NCBI RefSeq assembly: GCF_902167635.1
Contig: NZ_CABHMS010000002.1
Span: 930,001 to 994,000, forward strand
Reading direction: 5' to 3'
DNA length: 64,000 bases
DNA from: Chitinophaga vietnamensis
GTDB lineage: Bacteria; Bacteroidota; Bacteroidia; Chitinophagales; Chitinophagaceae
Shown piece after piece: positions 8,567 to 18,000 of this stretch; the first letter of the stretch is position 1, and each line of letters begins with the position of its first letter. The translations under genes were made by a program, and so were the position numbers. The notes under the pieces are model-generated. The model was not told where the DNA came from and ran no database searches. It saw only the letters and a list, made by a program, of their open reading frames with translations.

Positions 8567-9696
8567 CTACCAATATATCGCCCCTACGGGGCGAGGTTGG
8601 CGGTATCCTGCATTTCGGCTACCAATATTATGCCCCTACGGGGCAATATGTTGGTAACAAAACATTTGATCCGCCATATTGCGACCCATCGGGGCGATAT
8701 ATTGGTAGCAAAACATTTGATCCGCCATATTACGCCCATCGGGGCGATATATTGGTAGCAAAACATTTTGATCCGCCATATTGCGCCCCATCGGGGCGAT
8801 ATATTGGTAGCAAAACATTTTGATCCGCCATATTGCGCCCCATCGGGGCGATATATTGGTAGTAGCAAAACATTTTGATCCGCCATATTAGGCCCCATCG
8901 GGGGCGATATATTGGTAGCAAAACATTTGATCCGCCATATTGCGCCCCATCGGGGCGATATATTGGTAGCAAAACATTTTGATCCGCCATATTGCGCCCC
9001 ATCGGGGCGATATATTGGTAGCAAAACATTTGATCCGCCATATTACGCCCCATCGGGGCGATATATTGGTAGCAAAACATTTGATCCGCCATATTACGCC
9101 CATCGGGGCGATATATTGGTAGTAGCAAAACATTTTGATCCGCCATATTAGGCCCCATCGGGGGCGATATATTGGTAGCAAAACATTTGATCCGCCATGT
9201 TACGCCCCATCGGGGCGATATATTGGTAGCAAAACATTTTAATCCGCCATATTACGCCCCATCGGGGCGATATATTGGTAGCAAAACATTTTAATCCGCC
9301 ATATTACGCCCCATCGGGGCGATATATTGGTAGCAAAACATTTTGATCCGCCATATTACGCCCCATCGGGGCGATATATTGGTAGCAAAACATTTTGATC
9401 CGCCACATTGCGCCCCATCGGGGCGATATATTGGTAGCAAAACATTTTAATCCGCCATATTACGCCCCATCGGGGCGATATATTGGTAGCGAAACATTTG
9501 ATCCGCCATATTACGCCCATCGGGGCGATATATTGGTAGCAAAACATTTTAATCCGCCATGTTACGCCCCATCGGGGGCGATATATTGGTAGCAAAACAT
9601 TTTAATCCGCCATATTGCGCCCCATCGGGGCGATATATTGGTAGCAAAACATTTTGATCCGCCACATTGCGCCCCGTAGGGGCGATATATTGGTAG
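8567..9696. repeat. array of about 20 copies of a 52-bp palindromic repeat with perfect inverted ends
   Basis: The unit is about 52 bp: GATCCGCCATATT, then a hairpin core GCGCCCCATCGGGGCG, then ATATATTGGTAGC and AAAACATTTT. I count 20 copies of the CCGCCAT/CCGCCAC segment, plus two variant hairpins with the core GCCCCTACGGGGC at the left end. Bases 8567-8593 and 9670-9696 are exact reverse complements of each other (27 bp, beginning CTACCAATATATCGCCCC). About 100 bp at 8841-8938 is repeated at 9101-9198, an offset of five units. There are no unique spacers, so it is not CRISPR, and open frames across it are artefacts of the repeat. It fills the 1.2 kb gap between the SusD gene and the beta-propeller gene; no gene is supported here. 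Confidence 0.95.
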
Positions 9697-9768
9697 GGGT
9701 GAAATAACAAAATCTTCATATCGCCATTTTAAATACGAAATCTTTTTATCAGTCTAAATTTTAAAAAG

Positions 9769-11916
9769 ATGAAAAAAATTCTATCCCTCTATTTGTTGCT
9801 GACAGCGTCGGCAAGTACTATCTATGCCCAGTACACTACTACCTGGGTGGGAAATACCTATCCCGATGTAGCCAACCACGTAGGCAACTGCGCCCGTTCC
9901 ATGTGGGTATCGCCGGAAGGCGTGGTATATACGGCCTCCCTCTGGGATGAAAAGGCACGTAACATTGGTATCTATCAAAATGGCGCTGTTCTCGGTTCGA
10001 TGGGCGGCAACAAAGACTCGCAAGGCAGTGCCATCGGTGGCGATGACACTTATATTTTTACGGCACAGCAGGCGCCCAACAGCGGCAAGATCGGGCGTTA
10101 CAACCGCGCTACCAAAGTGCGCGATCTGCTCTTTGCCGCCAGCGCCGGCACCGTGGATGCGGTGCGTGGTATCGCCGTATCCGCCGGCCGCGTGTTTGCG
10201 ACAGATTCTGCGGGCAACCGTGTTGCGGTGTTCACCACCGGCGGCGTATTTATCCGCCAATGGCCGGTGGCCAATCCCGGCGCTATTGCGGTAGACAGCT
10301 CCGGTAATGTATGGGTAGCGCAACCTGCCGCCGGCGCCGTGCTGCAATTCGATTCTACCGGCGTGCCAGGTGTTAGCATCGCGATGGGCGCCAGCGCAAG
10401 GCCTTCGGCCTTGTATGCAGACAGCGCCCGCGGCGAACTGCTGATCGGCGACCAGGGACCTGACATGAATATCAAAATTTACAATAACCTAACGGGAACG
10501 CCTGTACTGAGTAGCACCTTCGGCGATACCGGCGGTTATCTTAATGAAGTGACTGGCATCCGTGGCCAGACCGGCCCTAAACGTTTCACCCGCGTAGTGG
10601 GCATCGGACGTGATAAAGCCGGCAATCTTTATGTGCTCAACAATCCCTGGGGCGGCACCTGGGACCTGGGCCGCAATGGCGCTACCGACATCCATTGTTA
10701 CAATGGCGCCGGCAATTTACAATGGACCCTGCAAGCCCTCAACTTTGAAGGCAATGCTTCCGCCGATGCCGGCACCGATGGTCAGGACCTCTACAGCGGT
10801 AATATCATTTATACTTACAACGGTACCGATGGCGGCGTGTACAAAGCCAATACGGTTGATCCTTACCGCTATCCGCAGGATGCCCGCATCCAGTGGAGCG
10901 ATCATTCCCGTGGCGAACATTTCGGGCATCTCGCGAATGTAGGCGGTCATAAGATACTAGTGGCCTGTAACCAGAATGCAGACATCTTCTATACTTATTA
11001 TTTCAACCCCGCCACAGACGGCTATATCGCTATCCCCGGCGACACCATTTCCAAAGTGCGCAATGGCTTCTGCCTGGATTCTCTCGGCGGCCTCTGGGTT
11101 TCGCTGGATAAAACCAATGCAATCCAATATTATCCGCTCACCGGTTTCGCGGCCAATGGCAAACCAATCTGGGGGCCGGTGGTATCTACGCCAACACCTG
11201 CGTCTATTGCCAGGTTGAACCGCATTGAATACATTCCCGCGAGCGATGTGATGGTGCTGGCCGGCGGTAATACCGACTGGACGCTGATAGGCAACAGGAT
11301 CGAAGTATACCGCGGCTGGCTGGCCGGCAACCGCACGCCCAACCTGGTGATCACGCTGAGCCGCGCACAGGCCAAGTCCATGTCTGCCGCAGGCAATTAT
11401 CTTTTTGTAGGTTATTATGCTATTCCTGATATCGACGTGTTTGATCTGACTACCGGTACGCTGGTGCTCACCATGACCTCCAGCAACGCCGTGTATGTAG
11501 GCAACGACGTGGATTCTGAATACGGCATCAAAGCGTATCATCGCAGCAATGGAGAATATTACATCACCAAAGATGATTACAATGGCAACAAGATCGTGCT
11601 GCATCGCTGGACGCCGGCAGTGGCGCCGGCGGCGGCCGACAGCATAGCGCATCCCGCAGCTACGGAGGCCAGGTTACTGGTATTTCCAAACCCCACGACT
11701 GATGTATTGCATATCACACTCAAACAAAGCAAGGTGCAGCAGTTGCGATGTAATATCTACGATCTCTCCGGTAAATTGATCAGCACTACACATCTGCAAA
11801 ATAACGGGCAGTTGCAGGTAGATGTAAGCCGTTTGCCCGTAAACGCTTATGTACTCATACTTTCAGACGCTGCCACCGGCAAGGTGGTAGGACAAAGAAA
11901 ATTTATCCGACAATAA
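9769..11916 (+). CDS. secreted beta-propeller protein with T9SS type A sorting domain
   Basis: 715 residues. A signal peptide (MKKILSLYLLLTASASTIYAQ) leads into repeated propeller-like blades of the NHL/SMP-30 kind, for example CARSMWVSPEGVVYTASLW, GAIAVDSSGNVWVAQP, VVGIGRDKAGNLYVLNNPWG and GFCLDSLGGLWVSLDKTN. The last 75 or so residues (LLVFPNPTTDVLHITL, then CNIYDLSGKLIST and ending GKVVGQRKFIRQ) are a type A T9SS sorting domain, so the protein is probably exported across the outer membrane and anchored or released. The glycosidase gene starts three bases after its stop codon, so the two are cotranscribed and may act on the same material. No catalytic motif recognised. Confidence 0.85.
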   Translation: MKKILSLYLLLTASASTIYAQYTTTWVGNTYPDVANHVGNCARSMWVSPEGVVYTASLWDEKARNIGIYQNGAVLGSMGGNKDSQGSAIGGDDTYIFTAQQAPNSGKIGRYNRATKVRDLLFAASAGTVDAVRGIAVSAGRVFATDSAGNRVAVFTTGGVFIRQWPVANPGAIAVDSSGNVWVAQPAAGAVLQFDSTGVPGVSIAMGASARPSALYADSARGELLIGDQGPDMNIKIYNNLTGTPVLSSTFGDTGGYLNEVTGIRGQTGPKRFTRVVGIGRDKAGNLYVLNNPWGGTWDLGRNGATDIHCYNGAGNLQWTLQALNFEGNASADAGTDGQDLYSGNIIYTYNGTDGGVYKANTVDPYRYPQDARIQWSDHSRGEHFGHLANVGGHKILVACNQNADIFYTYYFNPATDGYIAIPGDTISKVRNGFCLDSLGGLWVSLDKTNAIQYYPLTGFAANGKPIWGPVVSTPTPASIARLNRIEYIPASDVMVLAGGNTDWTLIGNRIEVYRGWLAGNRTPNLVITLSRAQAKSMSAAGNYLFVGYYAIPDIDVFDLTTGTLVLTMTSSNAVYVGNDVDSEYGIKAYHRSNGEYYITKDDYNGNKIVLHRWTPAVAPAAADSIAHPAATEARLLVFPNPTTDVLHITLKQSKVQQLRCNIYDLSGKLISTTHLQNNGQLQVDVSRLPVNAYVLILSDAATGKVVGQRKFIRQ

Positions 11917-11919
11917 TTT

Positions 11920-14900
11920 ATGAAGAGAGGTACCGGTATGCTGATGCTCGCGATGATCGTCAGTTTCAATAGCATGGCACAGATGAAAGCGCCACAGGAA
12001 TGGGTGAATTATGAACAGGTGTTTGGCGTGAAGAATAATCAGCGGCAATACGATTATGATGTAACGGTGATCCGTTCTTCCACGCACAGCAATGTGCTGT
12101 GGCCGGGAGAGCAGCCATCTTACACCTTACAGATAGTGAACCATCTCAAAGCGCCGCTGGTAGCCGATGGCAGGATAGACGTGATCAGCTATGGCACCCG
12201 CGGAAGGCCTGGTGATATATGGCTGCCCGAGGTGGTGAAATTAAAGGAGATAGCATCGATACCGGTAAAGATAAAGATAGCGGCAGATGGATATGTGAAC
12301 ATCGATCAGGCGCCGGAGATACCCGATACCTTTGGTGGTTATGCGCTGGTGATGGACCTCGGCCGCTATGGCCGTCGTTTGGTGACCAGCCTGGTGCGCA
12401 CTTATGCCGCCTCGCCCAAAAGGATACAGTATCCGAAGCAGTCGCTCGATGACATGGGCGCCGACTTCCTGCAACGTGTAGGCGTACAGGCGATACGTAT
12501 GGGCGTGGATTATACGCCTACTACCGCCGACGACTATACGCAAAAGATGCAGGAGATAGACCGTAAGCTGAAAGAGTACCAGTCGAAGAACATCACGGTA
12601 TTGCTGATGTTCGGCGCTGGCAGCGCTCCGCAGCCGCTGGGCCGGCCGCGCGCTTTCCTCGACTCGGCACATGTGATGAAGAAGACCAAACAGGATTATG
12701 TGTGGCTGCCTTCGTATGATGATGATTTCCGCCGTTTTGTAAACCGCCTCTGTACACAATACGGATGGCCCAAAGGGCCTGTAACAGCTGTGAGCTTATG
12801 GAATGAGCCATGGGAAGGACTTTCCATCTCCGGCTGGCAGGCTGATATTCCACGTTATCGCGAGATCTATAGAGCGATGGCAAACGCGGTACTGGATGCC
12901 CGGAAAACAGGAGCCGACGTGCTCGTAGGTGGCGGCGATTCCAATTCCAATGCCTGGGATAAACTCTTCGCAGATGGCAAGATGACCTTTCTACCCATCT
13001 TCGATTTTTGTTCTATTCATTACCAGGGAATTGAATCGCCGGCTATCTATCCGGAATGGATACAGCGGCAATCGCCCCGTGGCCGCGTGAAAATATGGGA
13101 CACCGAAAGCTGGGTGGGTAATACCGATGATCGTATAGGCCTCAGCGTAGCCACCTGCCGCTCCGCCGGATACGACCGCTCCATGGGCATTTACGCCGGA
13201 TATATGTACACCGGCGGCCGTGGCGGTGAACACTTCACGGTAAAAGAACGTACGCCATCCGGCATCAGGGAGATCGACCGCATACCTGATACCTGGTCGC
13301 CCGCTGCGGCCCTAGGCGCTGTGCAACACCTGGTAGGAGAGCGTAACTTCAAAACATTACTTTTTACCAAAGGACTGCCCTGGATCATGGTGTTCGATGG
13401 CGAACAAGCCGCGGATGACGGCACTGCCGTAGTGTGTGGAGATATTGGAGAAGCTTTCGGCCCGGAGCATGTGCTTTTCCGCAATGTGCGCGGCCTGTCT
13501 GAAATCGCGGCGAAGGAAAAGATCAGGGCCGCCATCGCCGCAGGAGCGCCGGTGAGCGATAGCCTGCAACAATTACTCAATAGCTGGCAGCCGCTGAGCG
13601 GGGGAGAGCTGACCCTGCCCGACGACTCACGGTTCCGGCTATACGATTTTTATGGCAACCGCATGCCGTCTGCCAATGGCCACCTGCGCGTTCCGCTCAA
13701 CAGTCAGGGATACTACCTGCGTACCGATGGCTCCAAAGGCTCGTTTGCCGCTTTGCTATCTGCCCTCAAAACCGCCCGCATCAAGGGTTATGAACCGGTA
13801 GAGATCATCCCTAGAGATATGACCGCCCGCATCAGCGAATCGCCGGTGATGCCGCTGCAACTCACGAATATCCTCAATCGTCCGATACAGGCGAAATTGC
13901 AGGTGTCCTTAGCCGGCCTGCAAACCGATGCACCGGCGAGTATTACACTGGCGCCGCATGAAACGAAAACCATCCCGGTGAAGATCACCGGCGGCACAGC
14001 CGCTGCCAACAATACCTATCATCTCCGTGTGCACCTCGATGCCGGCGCCGATGGCATCGCCGTACAGGAAGAAGATATGCATGTGAACACGATATCACGC
14101 TTACGCATATACGTAGATGGAAAATTAGACGACTGGGCAAGCGCCCTGCCGCAAACCGTGAGCAGCAAAGGCGCCGCGGTGGTGAGCCTGACCGAGGCGG
14201 CCTGGTATCCGTTTAAAAACTTTGATACCAAAGCTACCGGTTATGCCACCGGCTATTTCGCCTACGACGAACATAATTTTTACTTTGCCGCGAAAGTGGC
14301 CGACAGCACGCCGCATCCGGGCGCCTATCGTTTTGAGCAGCGCCCGGACGACGAGTTCTTTTATCCCGATACCGCCTATGCGATGGATATGCAGCGTGCC
14401 CTGCTCAGCAAGGAGAGCGCTGTGCCAGTCGCGATGCAGGACAGCTCCGCATTGCAACACCCGCAGGGCGATGGCCGTATCCTGCGCTATCTCGAAAACG
14501 GCGATAACACGAACAGCTTTGGCATTAGTTTGCAATTGCCGCCGGGCCGTGTTATGCAGGCAGCCCTGTACCTGCCCAACCTGCGCGTATCCGGTGCAGC
14601 GATGGAAGTGTATGACAGCAGCGGCCGGCAACTGTTGCAAAGGAATATCGGAAATCTCTGGAATGGCGCCTGGGAAGTGTTGCGCCTGTCAGGCAAAGTA
14701 CGTATCGTATTGCATAGCTATGGCTGGTGGTATACTGTTAAGCTCGGCGCCATACTGCTTGATGACTTGCCCGGCGAAGCCAGCGGCAATACTGCCTCTC
14801 TGATAAAAGAAGATTTCGACACGCGCGGCAACTGGAAAAACGTATATGGCCGCGCGGGATATTATTTTCCCGGCTTGGCCACACAACTGCCGTCCGGTGT

Positions 14901-15528
14901 GGCTTTGCTGCCATTGCAGGAAGAAGTGAAATGGCCATTGATATGGCCGGCAGGCGTGCGGCATTTCACTTATCAGAAGAATCCCGTTACGCCGGATAAT
15001 TCCGGTTTGGGTTATGCCTACGACAATGTGCTGCTGGCTTTCAACGTGCTGCCTGAAGGCCAGGATGGTATGCTGGCTTGTCCGCCCGGCACGATGCCGC
15101 GCTACACAGGATATAAATGCACTGATTACGAATACGCCCTCAATCCCGTAGCGGAGCGTTATGGCGGCGGAACGGAGATCTGGCGCCTGCTGGCGCCGGG
15201 CATGAACCGCAAACACTTTTTCCCGCGGCAGCCGAAGTCGGCACAGGAAGGTCCGGTGAAGAAGGGGCAGCTGGTTATCCGCCGTGAAGGCAACACGGTT
15301 ATCACCGAATGCGCCATCCCCTGGGAAGAGCTACCCGACGTGAAAGCCGCGCTGGATGCCGGTCGCCGCGTGAAGCTTTCCTTCCGTGTGAATGATAATG
15401 GCGCCCCTGGCAGCTGTATGGAACTGGCCAGGGACCGGAGTGTATCTAAACTGAATGCACGTGCCTTTCATCCTGACTGGAAAGTGCATTGGGCGAATGA
15501 GGTGGAGTTTGAGTTTGAGAAGAAATGA
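11920..15528 (+). CDS. large exported glycosidase-like protein (clan GH-A-type barrel, CBM9-like module)
   Basis: 1,202 residues with a signal peptide ending NSMAQ. An N-terminal beta domain (to about residue 150) precedes a TIM-barrel domain. There AVSLWNEPWEG places E296 as likely acid/base, and VKIWDTESWVGN places E396 as likely nucleophile, the WNEP/E pair of clan GH-A retaining glycosidases. CSIHYQG lies between them. Further on are beta-sandwich regions and, near residue 730, LRIYVDGKLDDW, followed by GYFAYDEHNFYFAAKVAD, which resembles CBM9-type carbohydrate-binding domains. A second such segment appears near the C-terminus (ITECAIPWEELP with LSFRVNDNG). It is translationally close to the propeller gene and lies downstream of a SusCD pair. 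I cannot place it in a numbered GH family; substrate unknown. No T9SS sorting domain was seen. Confidence 0.75.
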   Translation: MKRGTGMLMLAMIVSFNSMAQMKAPQEWVNYEQVFGVKNNQRQYDYDVTVIRSSTHSNVLWPGEQPSYTLQIVNHLKAPLVADGRIDVISYGTRGRPGDIWLPEVVKLKEIASIPVKIKIAADGYVNIDQAPEIPDTFGGYALVMDLGRYGRRLVTSLVRTYAASPKRIQYPKQSLDDMGADFLQRVGVQAIRMGVDYTPTTADDYTQKMQEIDRKLKEYQSKNITVLLMFGAGSAPQPLGRPRAFLDSAHVMKKTKQDYVWLPSYDDDFRRFVNRLCTQYGWPKGPVTAVSLWNEPWEGLSISGWQADIPRYREIYRAMANAVLDARKTGADVLVGGGDSNSNAWDKLFADGKMTFLPIFDFCSIHYQGIESPAIYPEWIQRQSPRGRVKIWDTESWVGNTDDRIGLSVATCRSAGYDRSMGIYAGYMYTGGRGGEHFTVKERTPSGIREIDRIPDTWSPAAALGAVQHLVGERNFKTLLFTKGLPWIMVFDGEQAADDGTAVVCGDIGEAFGPEHVLFRNVRGLSEIAAKEKIRAAIAAGAPVSDSLQQLLNSWQPLSGGELTLPDDSRFRLYDFYGNRMPSANGHLRVPLNSQGYYLRTDGSKGSFAALLSALKTARIKGYEPVEIIPRDMTARISESPVMPLQLTNILNRPIQAKLQVSLAGLQTDAPASITLAPHETKTIPVKITGGTAAANNTYHLRVHLDAGADGIAVQEEDMHVNTISRLRIYVDGKLDDWASALPQTVSSKGAAVVSLTEAAWYPFKNFDTKATGYATGYFAYDEHNFYFAAKVADSTPHPGAYRFEQRPDDEFFYPDTAYAMDMQRALLSKESAVPVAMQDSSALQHPQGDGRILRYLENGDNTNSFGISLQLPPGRVMQAALYLPNLRVSGAAMEVYDSSGRQLLQRNIGNLWNGAWEVLRLSGKVRIVLHSYGWWYTVKLGAILLDDLPGEASGNTASLIKEDFDTRGNWKNVYGRAGYYFPGLATQLPSGVALLPLQEEVKWPLIWPAGVRHFTYQKNPVTPDNSGLGYAYDNVLLAFNVLPEGQDGMLACPPGTMPRYTGYKCTDYEYALNPVAERYGGGTEIWRLLAPGMNRKHFFPRQPKSAQEGPVKKGQLVIRREGNTVITECAIPWEELPDVKAALDAGRRVKLSFRVNDNGAPGSCMELARDRSVSKLNARAFHPDWKVHWANEVEFEFEKK

Positions 15529-15548
15529 CGGATAATCTGCTTTTTATT

Positions 15549-15977
15549 TTATGGATTTGAGGACGGACGATTTGCTTCAATCAGCTCACGCCAGGCATCG
15601 CCTTTTTCTTCAGAAATGATTAAGCCAGTCTTGGTGATAGGATCAAAGTAATTCCTATACCATTTGTTGAGATAAAAGATTCTTTTGCTTCCATCTTTAA
15701 AGGTAATAATCATTGGGAAGGTCGCGCCTGTCCAATAAAATGGGGCAGGGCCCTTTAGTATTTGAGTTGTTCTCAGGATATCCAGCGTCTCCTTCAAATC
15801 CAATTTTTTGCATGGCTGTTTTCTAATATCGGCTTCTTTAAGTGTGATGATCGTCTCATCAAACCTGATCCACTGAAATAGTTCTATAGAAGTTGCCTGA
15901 TCCCAGTCCGGTATCGCTGATTGATTTGGAGCGGGCTTTAACATCATGAAGGCTGCAATAATTACGAAGATATTCAT
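15549..15977 (-). CDS. small exported protein of unknown function
   Basis: About 142 residues from the ATG at 15977, ten bases after the stop of the upstream lipoprotein gene. A longer start at 16040 would overlap that gene and delays the signal peptide, so I prefer 15977. The N-terminus MNIFVIIAAFMMLKPAPNQS looks like a signal peptide. The mature part has alternating short hydrophobic strands (FYWTGATFPMIITFKDGS, then KRIFYLNKWYRNYFDP). I do not recognise a family. The tight spacing suggests it works with the papain-like lipoprotein encoded just before it, perhaps as a partner or inhibitor; that is inference. Confidence 0.6.
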   Translation of the reverse strand: MNIFVIIAAFMMLKPAPNQSAIPDWDQATSIELFQWIRFDETIITLKEADIRKQPCKKLDLKETLDILRTTQILKGPAPFYWTGATFPMIITFKDGSKRIFYLNKWYRNYFDPITKTGLIISEEKGDAWRELIEANRPSSNP

Positions 15978-15987
15978 ATGTAAGATT

Positions 15988-17370
15988 TTATTTGCAATTT
16001 CCAGTGTCGCTTGGAGCATTGCCTGGCGATTTATTTGCACCCGGCGTTTTTCGTATATCCTCTCCCAAATCTGCCGGATTACAACCAGGGAAAATTGATC
16101 CCTTTGTATATGGAAGATTTAGTCCAGCTGCATTGGCAACATCCAAAGCAAAATTTGTGCAATTATAACTGTAAAGATTGTACATTGATGGCGCTGAGTA
16201 CGCAACATTCAGGATGGCTGATAACTGTGTTCCTGTAACATTGGTAGAAATGCTAACACTGAATGCATGTGCCTCGTCAATTCCAAATGCCTGTATATCG
16301 CTAGGGTCCAATACACCAGCATGATTCTTAGGGTAAAAACCAAATGTACGTACAACGGTTCCCGAAGAAGTGGTCTGTTCAATCGAAATAAACGCATGTC
16401 CTACTCGCTGCTGTCCAAATATGCCATCAATTACCACCCTGCTACCGTCCTTTGGTTGTTCTGCAAAAATGGTCACCTTAGCGCCACTGGTAGGAACAAA
16501 ACATCGCAGATATTCCTTGATGTTAGTAATAGGATGCGCCGGCGCAACCATTACGTAACCTTCCAGGGCCGGGTTGCTTCCACCGGTCCCTCCTGGGTCT
16601 GTTGGAAGAGGATTGGGATTGGGATCAGGATTTGTATCTGTGCAGTTGCTCGTCTCTGTGTTAGTCAGTTGCCACCCTGACCCGGCGCCAATTGTTCCGC
16701 AGTCAATGACCTCCGGACCATCTTCGGGATATGGACAGCTTGCGCCCGCCTCGCCTACTGTAACTGTCACATTTGGCCCCCTTTCACACCATTTGGTCCA
16801 GGTACATTCATTATCACAAACAATACTCTCTGTTGTTGTTCTGCCAGCAATAGTCTTTTGCAGTTTGCCTGCCTTGTAACGATAAACATGAATCCCGTTA
16901 ACAAAATTATCCAGGAGCATTTTGCCCGAGAAATCCACGAACCTGAACTGACTTGAAGCGGTTTTACTTTGGGTTCGAACGTATCTCGCTTTGGAAAAAC
17001 TAAACACTTCTGACCTCAGTTTTACGATTAGAAAATCTTTGTACCCCACCTGATTGACCAGATACCAATGTGTGGAAGTAGATAGCATGCTCACAAGAGG
17101 AATATAAAAGAATGTAGTGGTGTCGTTTTCGACCTTTTGAGTCAGGTTTTGCCAGTCGGGTATTTCGTGAATAGTAAGTGAGTCTTTAAAATAGCGCGAT
17201 AACCTGCTATTTATTCCTTGCTTTTCAAATGCTGTTTTTATCTTGTCAACCGGGATGGTTGACGGTTGCCCATGCTGAATGTTGAAGGCTTCCCTTCGAC
17301 ATGCATAGATGGTACATAGTCCTAACATGACAATAATCAGGAAAAATCTTGTTAGTTTGGTGGGTAACAT
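15988..17370 (-). CDS. lipoprotein with a C-terminal permuted papain-like (NlpC/P60-type) domain
   Basis: 460 residues. A signal peptide with lipobox ends in C24 (TIYAC). Residues 40-240 form an unrecognised N-terminal region containing several cysteines (C185, C189, C195, C212, C224), followed by a Pro/Asp/Gly-rich linker at about 245-268 (DPNPNPLPTDPGG). The C-terminal part has VGHAFISIEQ with H325 and, later, LYSYNCTNFALDVANAAG with C404. This H-before-C arrangement with an NCTNF helix is what circularly permuted NlpC/P60-like cysteine hydrolases and DUF4105-like proteins show. Possible roles are cell-wall or lipid hydrolysis, or protein processing; nothing fixes the substrate. It is followed ten bases later by a small exported protein. 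Confidence 0.6.
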   Translation of the reverse strand: MLPTKLTRFFLIIVMLGLCTIYACRREAFNIQHGQPSTIPVDKIKTAFEKQGINSRLSRYFKDSLTIHEIPDWQNLTQKVENDTTTFFYIPLVSMLSTSTHWYLVNQVGYKDFLIVKLRSEVFSFSKARYVRTQSKTASSQFRFVDFSGKMLLDNFVNGIHVYRYKAGKLQKTIAGRTTTESIVCDNECTWTKWCERGPNVTVTVGEAGASCPYPEDGPEVIDCGTIGAGSGWQLTNTETSNCTDTNPDPNPNPLPTDPGGTGGSNPALEGYVMVAPAHPITNIKEYLRCFVPTSGAKVTIFAEQPKDGSRVVIDGIFGQQRVGHAFISIEQTTSSGTVVRTFGFYPKNHAGVLDPSDIQAFGIDEAHAFSVSISTNVTGTQLSAILNVAYSAPSMYNLYSYNCTNFALDVANAAGLNLPYTKGSIFPGCNPADLGEDIRKTPGANKSPGNAPSDTGNCK

Positions 17371-17575
17371 ATTTGGAGTTGTTAATTACTAAACAGGGTT
17401 AATTGTCAAATCGGACATCAAAATAAGATATTCTGAACAAAGTGCAGGTTAAGGTTTTATTGTCATAGAGAAAAATTTTGTACCTTCATTTCTCTCCCCG
17501 CTACAGCCGGAGCTATTGATGAGTATAGCTTTTTCCCGGAAAACTCCGAGATTTGAATAACATAAATCATCTCTT

Positions 17576-17956
17576 ATGAAAGAGTTCATGCTGCTGATCC
17601 GCAACCAGGGCGATGCCAAAGCGGCCCTGCCAGCGGAAGAACATACTGCCTTCGTCAGGCAGTGCGAAGTATACATCAATGCGCTGAAAGCCGCAGGGCA
17701 ACTGATTTCTGCGCAGCCCCTCTTGCGCGAAGGAATGGTGCTTTCCCGCGCCGGTGGCCACTGGGAGCAAAGGCCGCTTGCTACCAGCGGCGAAGTGCAG
17801 GTAGGCTACTATCATATACTGGCCGGGAGCCTGGAAGAGGCCATCGGCATCGCGCAACGTAATCCTGAATTTGACTATGTACCCACTGCGAGCATAGAAG
17901 TGAGGCCTATCAAAACAAAAGAGGTCGCCACCGGTTTTGAATATCCTAATAAATAA
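17576..17956 (+). CDS. YCII-related domain protein
   Basis: 126 residues, a single YCII-type alpha/beta domain. It opens MKEFMLLIRNQGD, has AFVRQCEVYINALKAAGQLI in the first helix, and ends with GSLEEAIGIAQRNPEFDYVPTASIEVRPI, the usual YCII signature including the conserved acidic residue in the last helix-strand turn. YCII proteins are small cytoplasmic enzymes or binding proteins of mostly unknown reaction. It heads a short same-strand group with a DoxX-like membrane protein and a SnoaL-like protein, a combination seen around stress or detoxification functions; the link is inference. Confidence 0.85.
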   Translation: MKEFMLLIRNQGDAKAALPAEEHTAFVRQCEVYINALKAAGQLISAQPLLREGMVLSRAGGHWEQRPLATSGEVQVGYYHILAGSLEEAIGIAQRNPEFDYVPTASIEVRPIKTKEVATGFEYPNK

Positions 17957-18000
17957 GACTAGCCCCTCACTAAAGGCGCGGGATTTTTTAATTCATTGTT

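Noticed and set aside
8584-9595. Several long open frames on both strands coding for repetitive peptides such as RPDGAQYGGS
   Set aside because: They are translations of the 52-bp palindromic repeat in frames that happen to lack stops; the same peptide appears in many overlapping frames and none has a start region or domain.
8567-9696. CRISPR array
   Set aside because: The sequence between hairpins is as conserved as the hairpins, so there are no unique spacers, and no cas genes are present.
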